From HXMU1420-13 sp965601825 (GTDB lineage Bacteria; Bacteroidota; Rhodothermia; Balneolales; Balneolaceae): 64,000 bases of DNA. Under the pieces are notes generated by a model. That model was not told where the DNA came from, ran no database searches, and worked only from the letters and a program-made list of their open reading frames with translations. Position 1 is the first letter of the stretch. Every line of letters begins with the position of its first letter. The position numbers and the translations under genes are program-made. Shown here piece by piece: positions 46,793 through 55,343 of this stretch. Location: positions 3,038,001-3,102,000 of the forward strand of contig OZ271839.1 of the NCBI GenBank assembly GCA_965601825.1. The letters are read 5' to 3'.

Positions 46793-47492
46793 TTTCAGCT
46801 CTTTCTAGTCTTCCATCAAATAATAGGAGTGTCATCGTCTCCATTTCAGCAAAATCTACGATCTCGGGAAAACCTGTATGCAAAGGAAAGGATTCTCCTA
46901 ATAATCCATTCTGGCTCATTAGTGTAGTCATCCTATTAGTTCTATCTGTTAGTACAATCTGTTCATTATCTATTTTCAACTCAAAAGGGATTAAAGAATC
47001 CAAATTGAATTGATCAATTAAATTCCCATTCTCATCGAACTTAATGATTGTTTTGGATGCTTCATCATAGACGAATAATTCTCTAAAATCATTAACAATC
47101 AATTGCGTTGGTTTTATTCTTCGATTTTGAAAAGCGGATTCTCCAGTTATTGATCCTAAGTACTGAAACCTGCGATCAAAGATTTGGATACGGTTATTTC
47201 CATAATCTGAGACATAGATTTTTAGTCCGTTTGTAGCATCAACATCAATCGGTGTATCAAATTGATAGTCACCTGATCCCAAACCACCTAAAGATTCAAT
47301 TAACTTTCCATTATGGTCCAGTTTCAATATGCGATGTTTGCCGGACTCAACAACAAAAATATGATCCTGAGTAGCATAGATGGATGTTGCATTATCTAAC
47401 CCTGAATAAATAATTTCCGATTTCTCATTCTGACCCAGCACATTGTTACTGAATAATATCAAAAAGAGAAATATCGAAAATATTCGGGTCAT
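46785..47492 (-). CDS. exported NHL-repeat protein
   Basis: The 235-residue protein has a signal peptide (MTRIFSIFLFLILFSNNVLG) and about four to five NHL-type blades: IFVVESGKHRILKLDHNGKL, GSGDYQFDTPIDVDATN, IYVSDYGNNRIQIFDRRF, LFVYDEASKTIIKFDENG. That is too few for a closed six-blade propeller unless it dimerises. The ATG overlaps the purD stop by 4 bases (ATGA) and its end overlaps the LuxE-like start by 8 bases, so it is translated from the purD message. Its role is unknown; periplasmic location is inferred. Confidence 0.8.
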   Translation of the reverse strand: MTRIFSIFLFLILFSNNVLGQNEKSEIIYSGLDNATSIYATQDHIFVVESGKHRILKLDHNGKLIESLGGLGSGDYQFDTPIDVDATNGLKIYVSDYGNNRIQIFDRRFQYLGSITGESAFQNRRIKPTQLIVNDFRELFVYDEASKTIIKFDENGNLIDQFNLDSLIPFELKIDNEQIVLTDRTNRMTTLMSQNGLLGESFPLHTGFPEIVDFAEMETMTLLLFDGRLERAEND

Positions 47493-48769
47493 GAAAGATG
47501 TTTTAGTCCCTTGGCACCAATATCTGATCGGTAGAACGACCCTTCGAAACTGATATTTTTAATAGCTTGATAAGATTGATCTATCGCTTTTTGAAGAGTA
47601 TCACCGGAACCAACTACATTTAGAACCCGACCGCCATTGGTCAATATTTGAACGCCATCAACTTTGGTTCCGGCATGGAAAATCAATGCCTGTTCTACAG
47701 AATCTAATCCGGAGATAACCTTTCCTTTTTCATAACTCTGTGGATACCCACCTGAAGCCAAAACAACTGTACAGCGATATTTTGAATCGAAATCAATCTC
47801 AATTTCCACAAGTTTTCCTTCGCCGGAAGCAATTAATGCTTCTAATAAATCTGATTCTAGTCGAGGTATAATAACCTGACATTCCGGATCACCAAAACGG
47901 CAATTGTATTCTACAACTTTTGGTCCTTCTGGCGTGATCATTAATCCAACATAGAGAAAACCGGTATATGGGTTCCCCTCGGCCTTCATTCCATCAATTG
48001 TTGGTTTGATGATTGAATTTTCAACTTGATTAAGTAACTCTTCCGTAACAATTGGCGCAGGAGAATAAGCACCCATTCCACCAGTATTAAGTCCGGTATC
48101 TCCTTCACCCACTCTTTTATGATCTTGAGCATTTCCAATTACTTTGAAAGTGTTTCCATCACAAATAGCAAAAACTGATGCTTCTTCTCCAACCATGAAT
48201 TCTTCAATCACTAATCGAGCAGCTGCTCCACTTAATGAACCTGACTTTAATTCTTCTAAAGCCTCCATGGCCTCTGATTCTGATTCCGGGATCAGCACTC
48301 CTTTACCTCCGGCTAATCCATCTGCTTTTAGTACTACTGGATATGAATTTTTATTTTTGATGTACTCTGCAGCTGCATCAAATTCAGATTGATCAAAAAC
48401 TCTATAAGCTGCTGTTGGAATATCATGTCTAGCCATGAAATTTTTAGCGAACTCCTTACTCCCTTCTAAAAGCGCCGGCACTTTTTTTGGGCCAAAGACT
48501 TTATGACCTCTTTCTTCCAAATAATCCGCAATTCCATCAACTAGCGGTTGTTCCGGTCCAACAACTGTGAGCTTTATGTCATTTTCTTCAATGAATTTAA
48601 CTACAGTCTGATGATCTGAAACATCTAAAGTCACATTTTTACCGAGTGATTCAGTCCCGGGATTTCCAGGTGCAATAAATAACTGATTAAGTTGAGACGA
48701 TTTTGCGATTCCCCAGGCTAGTGCGTGTTCTCGCCCACCTGAACCAATTAGGAGTACGTTTATATTCAT
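47489..48769 (-). CDS. purD: phosphoribosylamine-glycine ligase
   Basis: This 426-residue ATP-grasp enzyme makes glycinamide ribonucleotide, the second step of purine synthesis. It begins MNINVLLIGSGGREHALAWGIAKS and shows PVVLKADGLAGGKGV (about 135-150), HKRVGEGDTGLNTGGMGAYSP and EYNCRFGDPECQ, all PurD signatures. Its length is normal. It heads a minus-strand run purD, NHL, luxE-like, luxC-like. A palindromic repeat of about 105 bases separates it from tpiA upstream. The other purine genes purK and purE are 13-15 kb away on the plus strand. Confidence 0.97.
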   Translation of the reverse strand: MNINVLLIGSGGREHALAWGIAKSSQLNQLFIAPGNPGTESLGKNVTLDVSDHQTVVKFIEENDIKLTVVGPEQPLVDGIADYLEERGHKVFGPKKVPALLEGSKEFAKNFMARHDIPTAAYRVFDQSEFDAAAEYIKNKNSYPVVLKADGLAGGKGVLIPESESEAMEALEELKSGSLSGAAARLVIEEFMVGEEASVFAICDGNTFKVIGNAQDHKRVGEGDTGLNTGGMGAYSPAPIVTEELLNQVENSIIKPTIDGMKAEGNPYTGFLYVGLMITPEGPKVVEYNCRFGDPECQVIIPRLESDLLEALIASGEGKLVEIEIDFDSKYRCTVVLASGGYPQSYEKGKVISGLDSVEQALIFHAGTKVDGVQILTNGGRVLNVVGSGDTLQKAIDQSYQAIKNISFEGSFYRSDIGAKGLKHLS

Positions 48770-48791
48770 TTGCTAACAATGAGTAAAAAAA

Positions 48792-48896
48792 GTCGTCACC
48801 CTGAATTCATTTCAGGGTCTGTAGAGGTAATATCGTGATTGATATTTTATGAAAATCAAGGCCTCACAGATCCTGACTCAAGTTCAGGATGACTAC
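48792..48896. repeat. palindromic intergenic repeat between purD and tpiA
   Basis: The left arm, GTCGTCACCCTGAATTC at 48792 running to AGAGG at 48827, is matched in inverse by GCCTCACAGATCCTG... to AGGATGACTAC at 48896, with arms of about 36 bases and only a few mismatches. The centre is AT-rich and non-coding. It is of the GTCACCCTGAA...TTCAGGATGAC family and unlike the repeat at 45712, so at least two families are present. Confidence 0.8.
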
Positions 48897-48905
48897 AAGT
48901 AATAA

Positions 48906-49673
48906 TTAAGATAATTTCTCTGCAGTGGTAATTAGAGAAGCGAAATCTTCGGCTTTTAATGAAGCACCACCAATCAGACCACCATCAACATCTGGTTGAC
49001 CTAATAATTCTTCAGCATTAGCTGGCTTCATACTTCCGCCATAAAGAATTCTGATTTCATCAGCAGTTTCCTGATCGTATAAATCAGCCAATGTTGATCG
49101 AATATGAGCATGCATTTCCTGTGCCTGTTCCGGTGTGGCAGTTTCGCCGGTTCCGATTGCCCAGATTGGCTCATATGCAACAACAATGTCTAAAGCTTCA
49201 TTATTATCGATACCTTCAAATGCTGCAATTACTTGATTCTTCACTAAATCAAAATGAATATCCTGCTTTCGTTGATCCAAACTTTCACCTACACAGATAA
49301 CCGGTACAAGATCAAACTCCATAGCTTTTTTAGCCTTCTTATTCACCGTGGAATCTGTTTCACCAAAGTATTCACGGCGCTCAGAGTGACCAATCAGTAC
49401 GAAAGAACAACCTGCTTCGGTTAGCATACTTGCACTTACTTCTCCAGTGTATGCACCATTATTTTCAAAATGAATATTTTGAGCTCCTACATTGATGTCG
49501 GTATCATGTAAGTAGTTTACACTCATTCCAAGGCTAACAAATGGCGGACAAACCAGTACATCAACTTCTTCGGCAATTTCTGGCTTAGTTGTTTTTAATC
49601 CTTCAAGCAATTCAGCTGCATCAGCTGGTCCACAGTTCATTTTCCAGTTTCCGGCTATTAAAAATCGGCGCAT
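48906..49673 (-). CDS. tpiA: triose-phosphate isomerase
   Basis: This 255-residue TIM-barrel enzyme interconverts glyceraldehyde 3-phosphate and dihydroxyacetone phosphate. The active-site Lys is in AGNWKMN (residues about 7-13), the catalytic His in VLIGHSERREYFGE and the catalytic Glu in VAYEPIWAIGTG. The phosphate-binding ends are LYGGSMKPANAEEL and DGGLIGGASLKAEDF. Its length is standard. It lies 11 bases after the TlpA-like lipoprotein gene and probably belongs to the gatB-TlpA-tpiA transcript. Confidence 0.98.
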   Translation of the reverse strand: MRRFLIAGNWKMNCGPADAAELLEGLKTTKPEIAEEVDVLVCPPFVSLGMSVNYLHDTDINVGAQNIHFENNGAYTGEVSASMLTEAGCSFVLIGHSERREYFGETDSTVNKKAKKAMEFDLVPVICVGESLDQRKQDIHFDLVKNQVIAAFEGIDNNEALDIVVAYEPIWAIGTGETATPEQAQEMHAHIRSTLADLYDQETADEIRILYGGSMKPANAEELLGQPDVDGGLIGGASLKAEDFASLITTAEKLS

Positions 49674-49684
49674 AATGGTGTTTG

Positions 49685-51160
49685 TTAGTTTTTTAAAGTT
49701 TCAATGATTCCAGGAATTATTCCCTCAAATTCCTCCCCGATATACTTGCGTACCATTTTCCCCTCAGCATCTACAAGTATGCGCGTTGGATAAAATTGTA
49801 TGTTAAAATCATCGGTAATTTTTTGTCTGTCAACAGACGGAGGTTCAGCTATAGACCAAAATCTATCTCGCTCCTGAAAGAAACCAATAATTGTATTTGC
49901 ACTCTCATCAAATGGAATGGTGTAATACTGCAGTCCTTGTGGAGCATACAACTGATAAATTACCGTGCTCTCATCATATTGTTGTTGATATAATTGATTA
50001 GCCATGAGCGTAAATTCTAACACATATGGTTGACCAATTAATGAAGTGTTATTTACGGTATCCCCTTCTGAAGTGGTAAATTCAAATTCAGGAACTGCTT
50101 CACCCGGTGTTAATTCATAGAGCTCGAATCGAAGGTTTTTATACCAAAACGAATAATTTTCATCGTCTTCATATTTTCGCTCAAAGGTAGTTAGTAAATC
50201 TCGAGCTTCTTCTACATATAGACTATCTAAATGCAACTTAATTGAAGCCTGATCAAAGGTCCTTTGAATGTCCTCTTCTTTAGTGAGGCTTTTTACTGAG
50301 TCGAGATATGCAATTGTAGCATCGAATCCCTCACTTTCAGCAACAAATTGTTTTCCTAATGTTACCGCCATTGCAAAAGCGTAATCCTCATCAAAAGAAG
50401 TATTTATCTTTCTCATCATCTCCTCTTGATCAACAGCCTCTAATAAGGTTATCGCCTTTTCGAAAGCAAATTTCGATGCAAATGTTCCTTTTTTATCCTC
50501 GTAAACATCCCAGAATAAATCTGCAAATTTCTTGTATTCAACCGGGATTTCTTCTGTTGAAACCTGCCCGGCTTGAATAAACATGTTCACTCTATTAAAG
50601 CTTGCGTCCACTCTATCAAAAACTTCAACAGCACGATTCTCACGTGAATCAATTTCTAAGGTTTGATCTAAATCCGGGAATTCGGCATTAAAAGTTATGG
50701 TGTCATCATCAGCTAAAATGAACCTAAGCGACGCCAGATTTCTACCGTTTCTACTGAGTTGAACCGGATACGCTCCTGATCGTTCGAATTCTATGGTACC
50801 TTCAAGGAATCCGGTTGAATCGGTCGAACCAATGAATAATGTATCTATCGGATCATTAATATTAATGCGATTAAAAATCAGAAATTGAAATCCTGAGTAA
50901 TCTCCTGTATGATCAATGGAATCTGCAACCGTGACATTTGCTGTAAATTCTGTCTCAAGTATTTCAGGTGATTGAGAACATGAGATTCCAATCAGTAAAA
51001 TAAAACCTATTCCAAACCCAAATAATCGACCCCCTCTGTCTTCCCCTACACCTAGGGGGAGGACTTCTCTAAAGCTAGTTACAAACTTATTAAAAAAGCG
51101 TCCCCTCCACCGGAGGGGATTAAGGGGTGGGTTATTATCGTTCAGAAAAATGTTTTTCAA
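49685..51160 (-). CDS. thioredoxin-fold (TlpA-like) lipoprotein with a repeat-derived N-terminus
   Basis: The frame of 491 residues begins at a TTG 2 bases after gatB. The first about 45 residues are encoded by a palindromic repeat (51027-51134). Only then comes a lipoprotein signal, RLFGFGIGFILLIGISC, with Cys about 61. A DUF4369-like N-terminal domain (FLEGTIEFERSGAYPVQLSRNG) and an alpha-helical middle precede a thioredoxin-like domain (EFEFTTSEGDTVNNTSLIGQPYVLEF ... FYPTRILVDAEGKMVRKYIG). The position of the usual CxxC is occupied by TLMANQLYQQ, so it cannot be a disulfide reductase of the usual kind. No other ATG, GTG or TTG exists between the repeat and the signal peptide. Either the repeat is translated and tolerated, or the start has been damaged. 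Confidence 0.72.
   Translation of the reverse strand: MKNIFLNDNNPPLNPLRWRGRFFNKFVTSFREVLPLGVGEDRGGRLFGFGIGFILLIGISCSQSPEILETEFTANVTVADSIDHTGDYSGFQFLIFNRININDPIDTLFIGSTDSTGFLEGTIEFERSGAYPVQLSRNGRNLASLRFILADDDTITFNAEFPDLDQTLEIDSRENRAVEVFDRVDASFNRVNMFIQAGQVSTEEIPVEYKKFADLFWDVYEDKKGTFASKFAFEKAITLLEAVDQEEMMRKINTSFDEDYAFAMAVTLGKQFVAESEGFDATIAYLDSVKSLTKEEDIQRTFDQASIKLHLDSLYVEEARDLLTTFERKYEDDENYSFWYKNLRFELYELTPGEAVPEFEFTTSEGDTVNNTSLIGQPYVLEFTLMANQLYQQQYDESTVIYQLYAPQGLQYYTIPFDESANTIIGFFQERDRFWSIAEPPSVDRQKITDDFNIQFYPTRILVDAEGKMVRKYIGEEFEGIIPGIIETLKN
51027..51134. repeat. palindromic repeat fused in frame to the TlpA-like gene
   Basis: Two GC-rich hairpins flank an AT-richer centre: CTTCCCCTA/TAGGGGGAG at 51040-51063 and TCCCCTCC-ACC-GGAGGGGA at 51101-51119, with AAGGGGTGGGTT at the outer end. 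The composition (blocks of C and G in an AT-rich genome) and the form AACCCACCCCTTAATCCCC... match a dispersed Bacteroidetes repeat known to me from memory. It lies entirely within the open frame of the TlpA-like gene. Confidence 0.75.
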
Positions 51161-51162
51161 CT

Positions 51163-52611
51163 CTAGCCTTCCAATTTTTTTGTAACCATTTGAGTTACCA
51201 TTTTAGGGTTTGCTTTCCCCTTCGAAGCTTTCATAGCCTGGCCTACAAAAAAGCCCATAAGCTGCTTCTTCCCCCCTTTAAAACGTTCTACTTCGTCCGG
51301 ATTATTTGCAATAATCTCATCAACTAATTCTTCAAGGAATCCACTATCAGAAACCTGAATCAAATTCATTTCTTTTGCCAACTCTTCAGCTGCTTTATCC
51401 TCTTGAAGCATTGCATTAAAGATTTTCTGCATTGCTGACGAGTTGATCTTGTCATCTTCTTTCAGCTTGATGAGTTCACCAAGTCGAACCGGATTAATCG
51501 AAAATTCCTGTATGCTTATGCTTTGCTCATTTAGAATCCGAAGAACTTCACTTAAAACAAGATTCGAAGCAGCTTTTGCACTTCCGGCAGCTTCGGCTGT
51601 TTCCTCAAAGAAATCTGCCAAATAACGATCATCTGTTAAAGTAACTGCATCGATTTCACTCATTCCATAGTCAGTCATAAATCGCTTTTGACGGACATCA
51701 GCTAATTCCGGTAACTCTGCCTTGATTTCGTCCAGCATTTCTGTGGTAACAATAATAGGTGGCAAATCCGGTTCCGGGAAGTAACGATAATCGTGCGCTT
51801 CTTCTTTAGATCGCATGATTCGAGTCTGATTCTTTGATGTATCCCACAAACGAGTTTGCTGAACAACCTCTCCACCACTTTCGATCAATTCAATCTGACG
51901 ATAAATCTCGAACTCAATGGCTTTTTCTACATTCCGGAATGAGTTCATGTTTTTGAGCTCAGTTCTGGTACCGAACTTCTCCTGACCTCTCGGGCGAACA
52001 GAAACGTTAGCATCACAACGAAGTGAACCTTCTTCCATGTTGCCGTCACAAACTTCCAAATACTGAACAATTTGCTTGATCTTGGTTAGGTAAGCATATG
52101 CTTCCTGAGGAGTTCTTAGGTCTGGCTCTGATACGATTTCAATCAAAGGAGTCCCTGCACGATTTAAATCGACCAAGGTGTTATATGGATCCTGATCATG
52201 GATAGATTTCCCCGCATCTTCCTCCATGTGAATGCGAGTTAGACCAATTCTTTTATGGTACCCATCAACTTCGATATCAACAAAACCATCGTAACAAATA
52301 GGTGTTTCAAACTGAGAAATCTGATAGCCTTTTGGCAAATCTGGATAAAAGTAATTTTTACGTGCGAAGATGGACTTCTCTGCAATCTTGCATCGAGTAG
52401 CCAAACCCATTTTTATTATATAGCGAACCAGATTTTTATTAACTACCGGTAGAGTTCCCGGGTGACCCAAACAAAGTGGAGTAACCATGGTATTTGGCGC
52501 TTCACCATAAATTGGTGCAACCGGAGCAAAGGCTTTGCTATTAGTCAATAATTGGGCGTGGACTTCCAGCCCGATAACGGCTTCAAATCGTTCGTGAGCG
52601 ATAGTACTCAT
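51163..52611 (-). CDS. gatB: aspartyl/glutamyl-tRNA(Asn/Gln) amidotransferase subunit B
   Basis: This 482-residue subunit of the GatCAB complex converts misacylated Glu-tRNA(Gln) and Asp-tRNA(Asn) to the correct amides. Signatures are FEAVIGLEVHAQL at the N-terminus, LGHPGTLPVVNKNLV, FYPDLPKGYQISQFE, IHMEEDAGKSIHD, EGSLRCDANVSVRP and DYRYFPEPDLPPI. The C-terminal tail domain ends AMKASKGKANPKMVTQMV, as expected for tRNA binding. gatA and gatC are not in the window. It is divergent from the rhodanese lipoprotein gene, and the TlpA-like gene follows after 2 bases. Confidence 0.97.
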   Translation of the reverse strand: MSTIAHERFEAVIGLEVHAQLLTNSKAFAPVAPIYGEAPNTMVTPLCLGHPGTLPVVNKNLVRYIIKMGLATRCKIAEKSIFARKNYFYPDLPKGYQISQFETPICYDGFVDIEVDGYHKRIGLTRIHMEEDAGKSIHDQDPYNTLVDLNRAGTPLIEIVSEPDLRTPQEAYAYLTKIKQIVQYLEVCDGNMEEGSLRCDANVSVRPRGQEKFGTRTELKNMNSFRNVEKAIEFEIYRQIELIESGGEVVQQTRLWDTSKNQTRIMRSKEEAHDYRYFPEPDLPPIIVTTEMLDEIKAELPELADVRQKRFMTDYGMSEIDAVTLTDDRYLADFFEETAEAAGSAKAASNLVLSEVLRILNEQSISIQEFSINPVRLGELIKLKEDDKINSSAMQKIFNAMLQEDKAAEELAKEMNLIQVSDSGFLEELVDEIIANNPDEVERFKGGKKQLMGFFVGQAMKASKGKANPKMVTQMVTKKLEG

Positions 52612-52747
52612 TCAGTAAAAAATATCTTCATCGATGAATTTTGAGGCAGGAAGATAATCAAGTTGGAAATGAGATATATAGATTAATTCGATAATAGAAT
52701 TTAATATGAAATCCTATATTTAAGCCTCAATCTAATTAAATAGAATC

Positions 52748-53185
52748 ATGAAAAAACTTACTCTATTCTCGTTTGCTTTATTACTGATCGGTTTTACTGT
52801 AAACTGTAATTCATCGGAACAACCGGAAGCATCGGCTGATGCAGTAGAAGCAGAAGCGACAACTGCCTATAATGATATGACTCAGGAAGAATTCAAAGCC
52901 TGGGAATCTGAACTTCCTGAAGATGTAGTAATCTTAGATGTTCGAACAGATCCTGAAGTTGCCAATGGTACTATTGAAGGAGCAATTCAAATCGATTTCC
53001 GAGCTGACAATTTCCGAGAAGAGGTTGCCAAACTAGATACATCAAAAACCTATGTAGTTTACTGCCAAAGAGGTGGACGTTCAGCCGCCGCTTCAGAGAT
53101 AATGTCTGAAGAACTTGGTTTTGATAACGTGAATAATTTACTCGGTGGATATTCAGAATATTCTACTGAAGAATCTGAAAACTAG
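52748..53185 (+). CDS. rhodanese-like lipoprotein
   Basis: The 145-residue lipoprotein has a signal MKKLTLFSFALLLIGFTVNC (Cys20), then an acidic linker rich in Ala and Glu and one rhodanese domain: VVILDVRTDPEVANGTIEGA and TYVVYCQRGGRSAAASEIM with the catalytic Cys loop CQRGGRS. Such single-domain exported rhodaneses transfer sulfane sulfur, but the periplasmic acceptor is unknown. It is monocistronic, with a strong hairpin 12 bases after the stop. Confidence 0.9.
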   Translation: MKKLTLFSFALLLIGFTVNCNSSEQPEASADAVEAEATTAYNDMTQEEFKAWESELPEDVVILDVRTDPEVANGTIEGAIQIDFRADNFREEVAKLDTSKTYVVYCQRGGRSAAASEIMSEELGFDNVNNLLGGYSEYSTEESEN

Positions 53186-53196
53186 AATTATTTTTT

Positions 53197-53249
53197 AGCG
53201 TTATTACACAAGGTTATCAAAATTTGAAACACCTTGTGTAACCGCTTTT
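53197..53249 (+). terminator. hairpin terminator after the rhodanese gene
   Basis: TTACACAAGGT (53204-53214) pairs perfectly with ACCTTGTGTAA (53231-53241), extended by AGCG/CGCT, and runs into TTTT. The rest of the gap up to pckA (53250-53527) holds only the palindromes described next. Confidence 0.65.
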
Positions 53250-53392
53250 CCAAATCATATAGCTTGATTTTCGATTCAAGCACAGCTAATTCATAATTCG
53301 AAATCTTTTCTAAAAGTCAAGCTAAATCCATTGCTTTCGCAATTTCAAAGAATCATCATATTCTCGTAACTAATTAAAGCATCTCCTAAATA

Positions 53393-53462
53393 TTCATTAA
53401 TAAATTAATGAAGTGTATATGTGCTTTTAAAAAGCTTTAAACAACATCATTCTCATTAATTG
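53393..53462. promoter_or_regulatory. two ATTAAT-containing palindromes upstream of pckA
   Basis: TTCATTAAT-AA-ATTAATGAA (53393-53412) is a 9-bp perfect inverted repeat with a 2-base centre, sized like a dimeric regulator's operator. A shorter related one, TCTCATTAATTGAGA, lies near 53453. Both are 70-130 bases before the pckA start. The regulator is not known; this is a pattern observation. Confidence 0.35.
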
Positions 53463-53527
53463 AGATTCTATGCGGTACATATATCCGTATCTTTTTAACA
53501 CCATACAAAACAATTTAAAATGGAGTA

Positions 53528-55138
53528 ATGAAAGCGGATTACAACGTTCATCCTAAAAGTCATATCGGTCTAGACTATTTGGGACTAGAAAATAATAAAG
53601 AGGTATACTGGAATTTAACTCCTGCTGAACTTTATGAGCATGCAATTCTCCATGGAGAAGCCATCCTTACAAAAGATCATGCTTTATTAGTACATACAGG
53701 AAAATTTACCGGTCGTTCACCAAACGATAAATTTGTTGTTGAACAACCGGATATTATGGATGAGATTGATTGGGGTCCCATCAATCAACCTACAACTGAG
53801 AAGGTTTTTGATGGTCTGTTCAAAAAAGTACAAGACTATTTATCAGACAAACGCTTATTCGTTAAAGACGTTTTCTGTGGTGCTGATGAGCAAAACAGAC
53901 TGAAAGTTCGTGTGGTTTCTGAGGTAGCCTATCACGCACTATTCACTGATAACATGTTTATCAACCCAACAGATGAAGAGCTTTCAGCTCATGTTCCAAG
54001 GTTTACCGTAATGGCTGCACCATTCTTTGAAGCCAATCCGGAAGTTGATGGAACAAGAACAAGTACCTTCATACTTGTTAATATGGAAAAGAGAATTATC
54101 CTAGTTGGCGGTACGATGTACTCTGGCGAGGTTAAGAAAGGCATATTCTCCATCATGAATTACCTTCTTCCTAAGAATGGTGTAATGCCTATGCACTGTT
54201 CTGCAAACCATGATGAAAATGGTAAAACAGCTATTTTCTTTGGCCTATCAGGAACAGGTAAAACGACTTTATCTGCAGATCCGGATAAAACTCTTATTGG
54301 TGATGACGAGCATGGTTGGAGTGATGAAGGCATTTTCAACTTCGAAGGAGGTTGTTATGCGAAGACCATCAACTTAACTGAAGAAAATGAACCGCTGATT
54401 TACGCAACTACCAAAATGCCGGGCACCATTTTGGAAAACGTAATTTTAGATAAGAACCGAGAGCCTGATTTCGAAGACGTCAGTTTAACTCAGAATACTA
54501 GATGCTCTTATCCTTTAAAGTTCATCCCGAATGCAAGTAAAACGGGAAAAGGTGATCACCCTGAAAATATCATCTTCTTAACCTGTGACGCTTTTGGCGT
54601 TTTACCTCCAATCAGCCGTTTAACTCCAGAACAAGCTATGTATCACTTTATTAGTGGTTATACAGCTAAAGTAGCTGGTACCGAACGAGGTGTAACTGAA
54701 CCTCAAGCTACATTCTCTGCATGTTTCGGCTCGCCATTTATGCCTTTGCACCCTTCTGTTTATGCAGAATTGTTAGCAGATAAAATCCGTGAACATGATT
54801 CAAAGGTGTGGTTAGTGAATACTGGTTGGACTGGTGGTCCATCTGGTATTGGCGAAAGAATGAAACTAACTTTCACTCGAAAAATGCTTTCAGAAGCAAT
54901 TGATGGTGGATTGGAAAACGTGGAATACGTAAAAGATCCGATTTTTGGTTTTGAAGTACCTATTCAGGTTGAAGGTGTACCATCGAAATTATTAATTCCT
55001 CGTTATACCTGGAGTGATGCAGTCGAATACGACAAAAAAGCTCAGGAATTAGCAGGAATGTTCATTGATAACTTCAAAAAATTTGAAGCTAAATGTAGTC
55101 CGGAAATAAACGCTGCTGCACCACGACTTTTCGGTTAA
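53528..55138 (+). CDS. pckA: phosphoenolpyruvate carboxykinase (ATP)
   Basis: This 536-residue enzyme converts oxaloacetate and ATP to phosphoenolpyruvate, CO2 and ADP for gluconeogenesis. The ATP-type kinase-1a loop GLSGTGKTTLSADP is near 239-252, followed by LIGDDEHGWSDEGIFNFEGGCY (metal and kinase-2 region), and RSPNDKFVVE, FTGRSPND and RCSYPLKFIPNA for substrate binding. Its length is typical of the ATP class. A GTP-type enzyme gene follows about 200 bases downstream, separated by a terminator. Confidence 0.97.
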   Translation: MKADYNVHPKSHIGLDYLGLENNKEVYWNLTPAELYEHAILHGEAILTKDHALLVHTGKFTGRSPNDKFVVEQPDIMDEIDWGPINQPTTEKVFDGLFKKVQDYLSDKRLFVKDVFCGADEQNRLKVRVVSEVAYHALFTDNMFINPTDEELSAHVPRFTVMAAPFFEANPEVDGTRTSTFILVNMEKRIILVGGTMYSGEVKKGIFSIMNYLLPKNGVMPMHCSANHDENGKTAIFFGLSGTGKTTLSADPDKTLIGDDEHGWSDEGIFNFEGGCYAKTINLTEENEPLIYATTKMPGTILENVILDKNREPDFEDVSLTQNTRCSYPLKFIPNASKTGKGDHPENIIFLTCDAFGVLPPISRLTPEQAMYHFISGYTAKVAGTERGVTEPQATFSACFGSPFMPLHPSVYAELLADKIREHDSKVWLVNTGWTGGPSGIGERMKLTFTRKMLSEAIDGGLENVEYVKDPIFGFEVPIQVEGVPSKLLIPRYTWSDAVEYDKKAQELAGMFIDNFKKFEAKCSPEINAAAPRLFG

Positions 55139-55160
55139 ACCCGAAGTCTTAAATTCTCTC

Positions 55161-55199
55161 AAGGGTCATTGGTTACATACTACCGATGACCCTTTTTTT
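55161..55199 (+). terminator. intrinsic terminator between the two PEP carboxykinase genes
   Basis: AAGGGTCATTGG pairs with CCGATGACCCTT with one wobble, followed by seven Ts. It starts 22 bases after the pckA stop. The remaining gap to 55343 shows no further hairpin. Confidence 0.9.
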
Positions 55200-55343
55200 A
55201 TTTAGTAAAGCCTCTGTAACGTCACAAAAACGTTGATTAGAATCATTTTTGAGCATTTTCATAAAGTCTTCACGATTCGTCCCCATCTTCTGCTCTGTAA
55301 TAATTAGTTGATATTTAAACCATAATCACAAACAATTACAATC

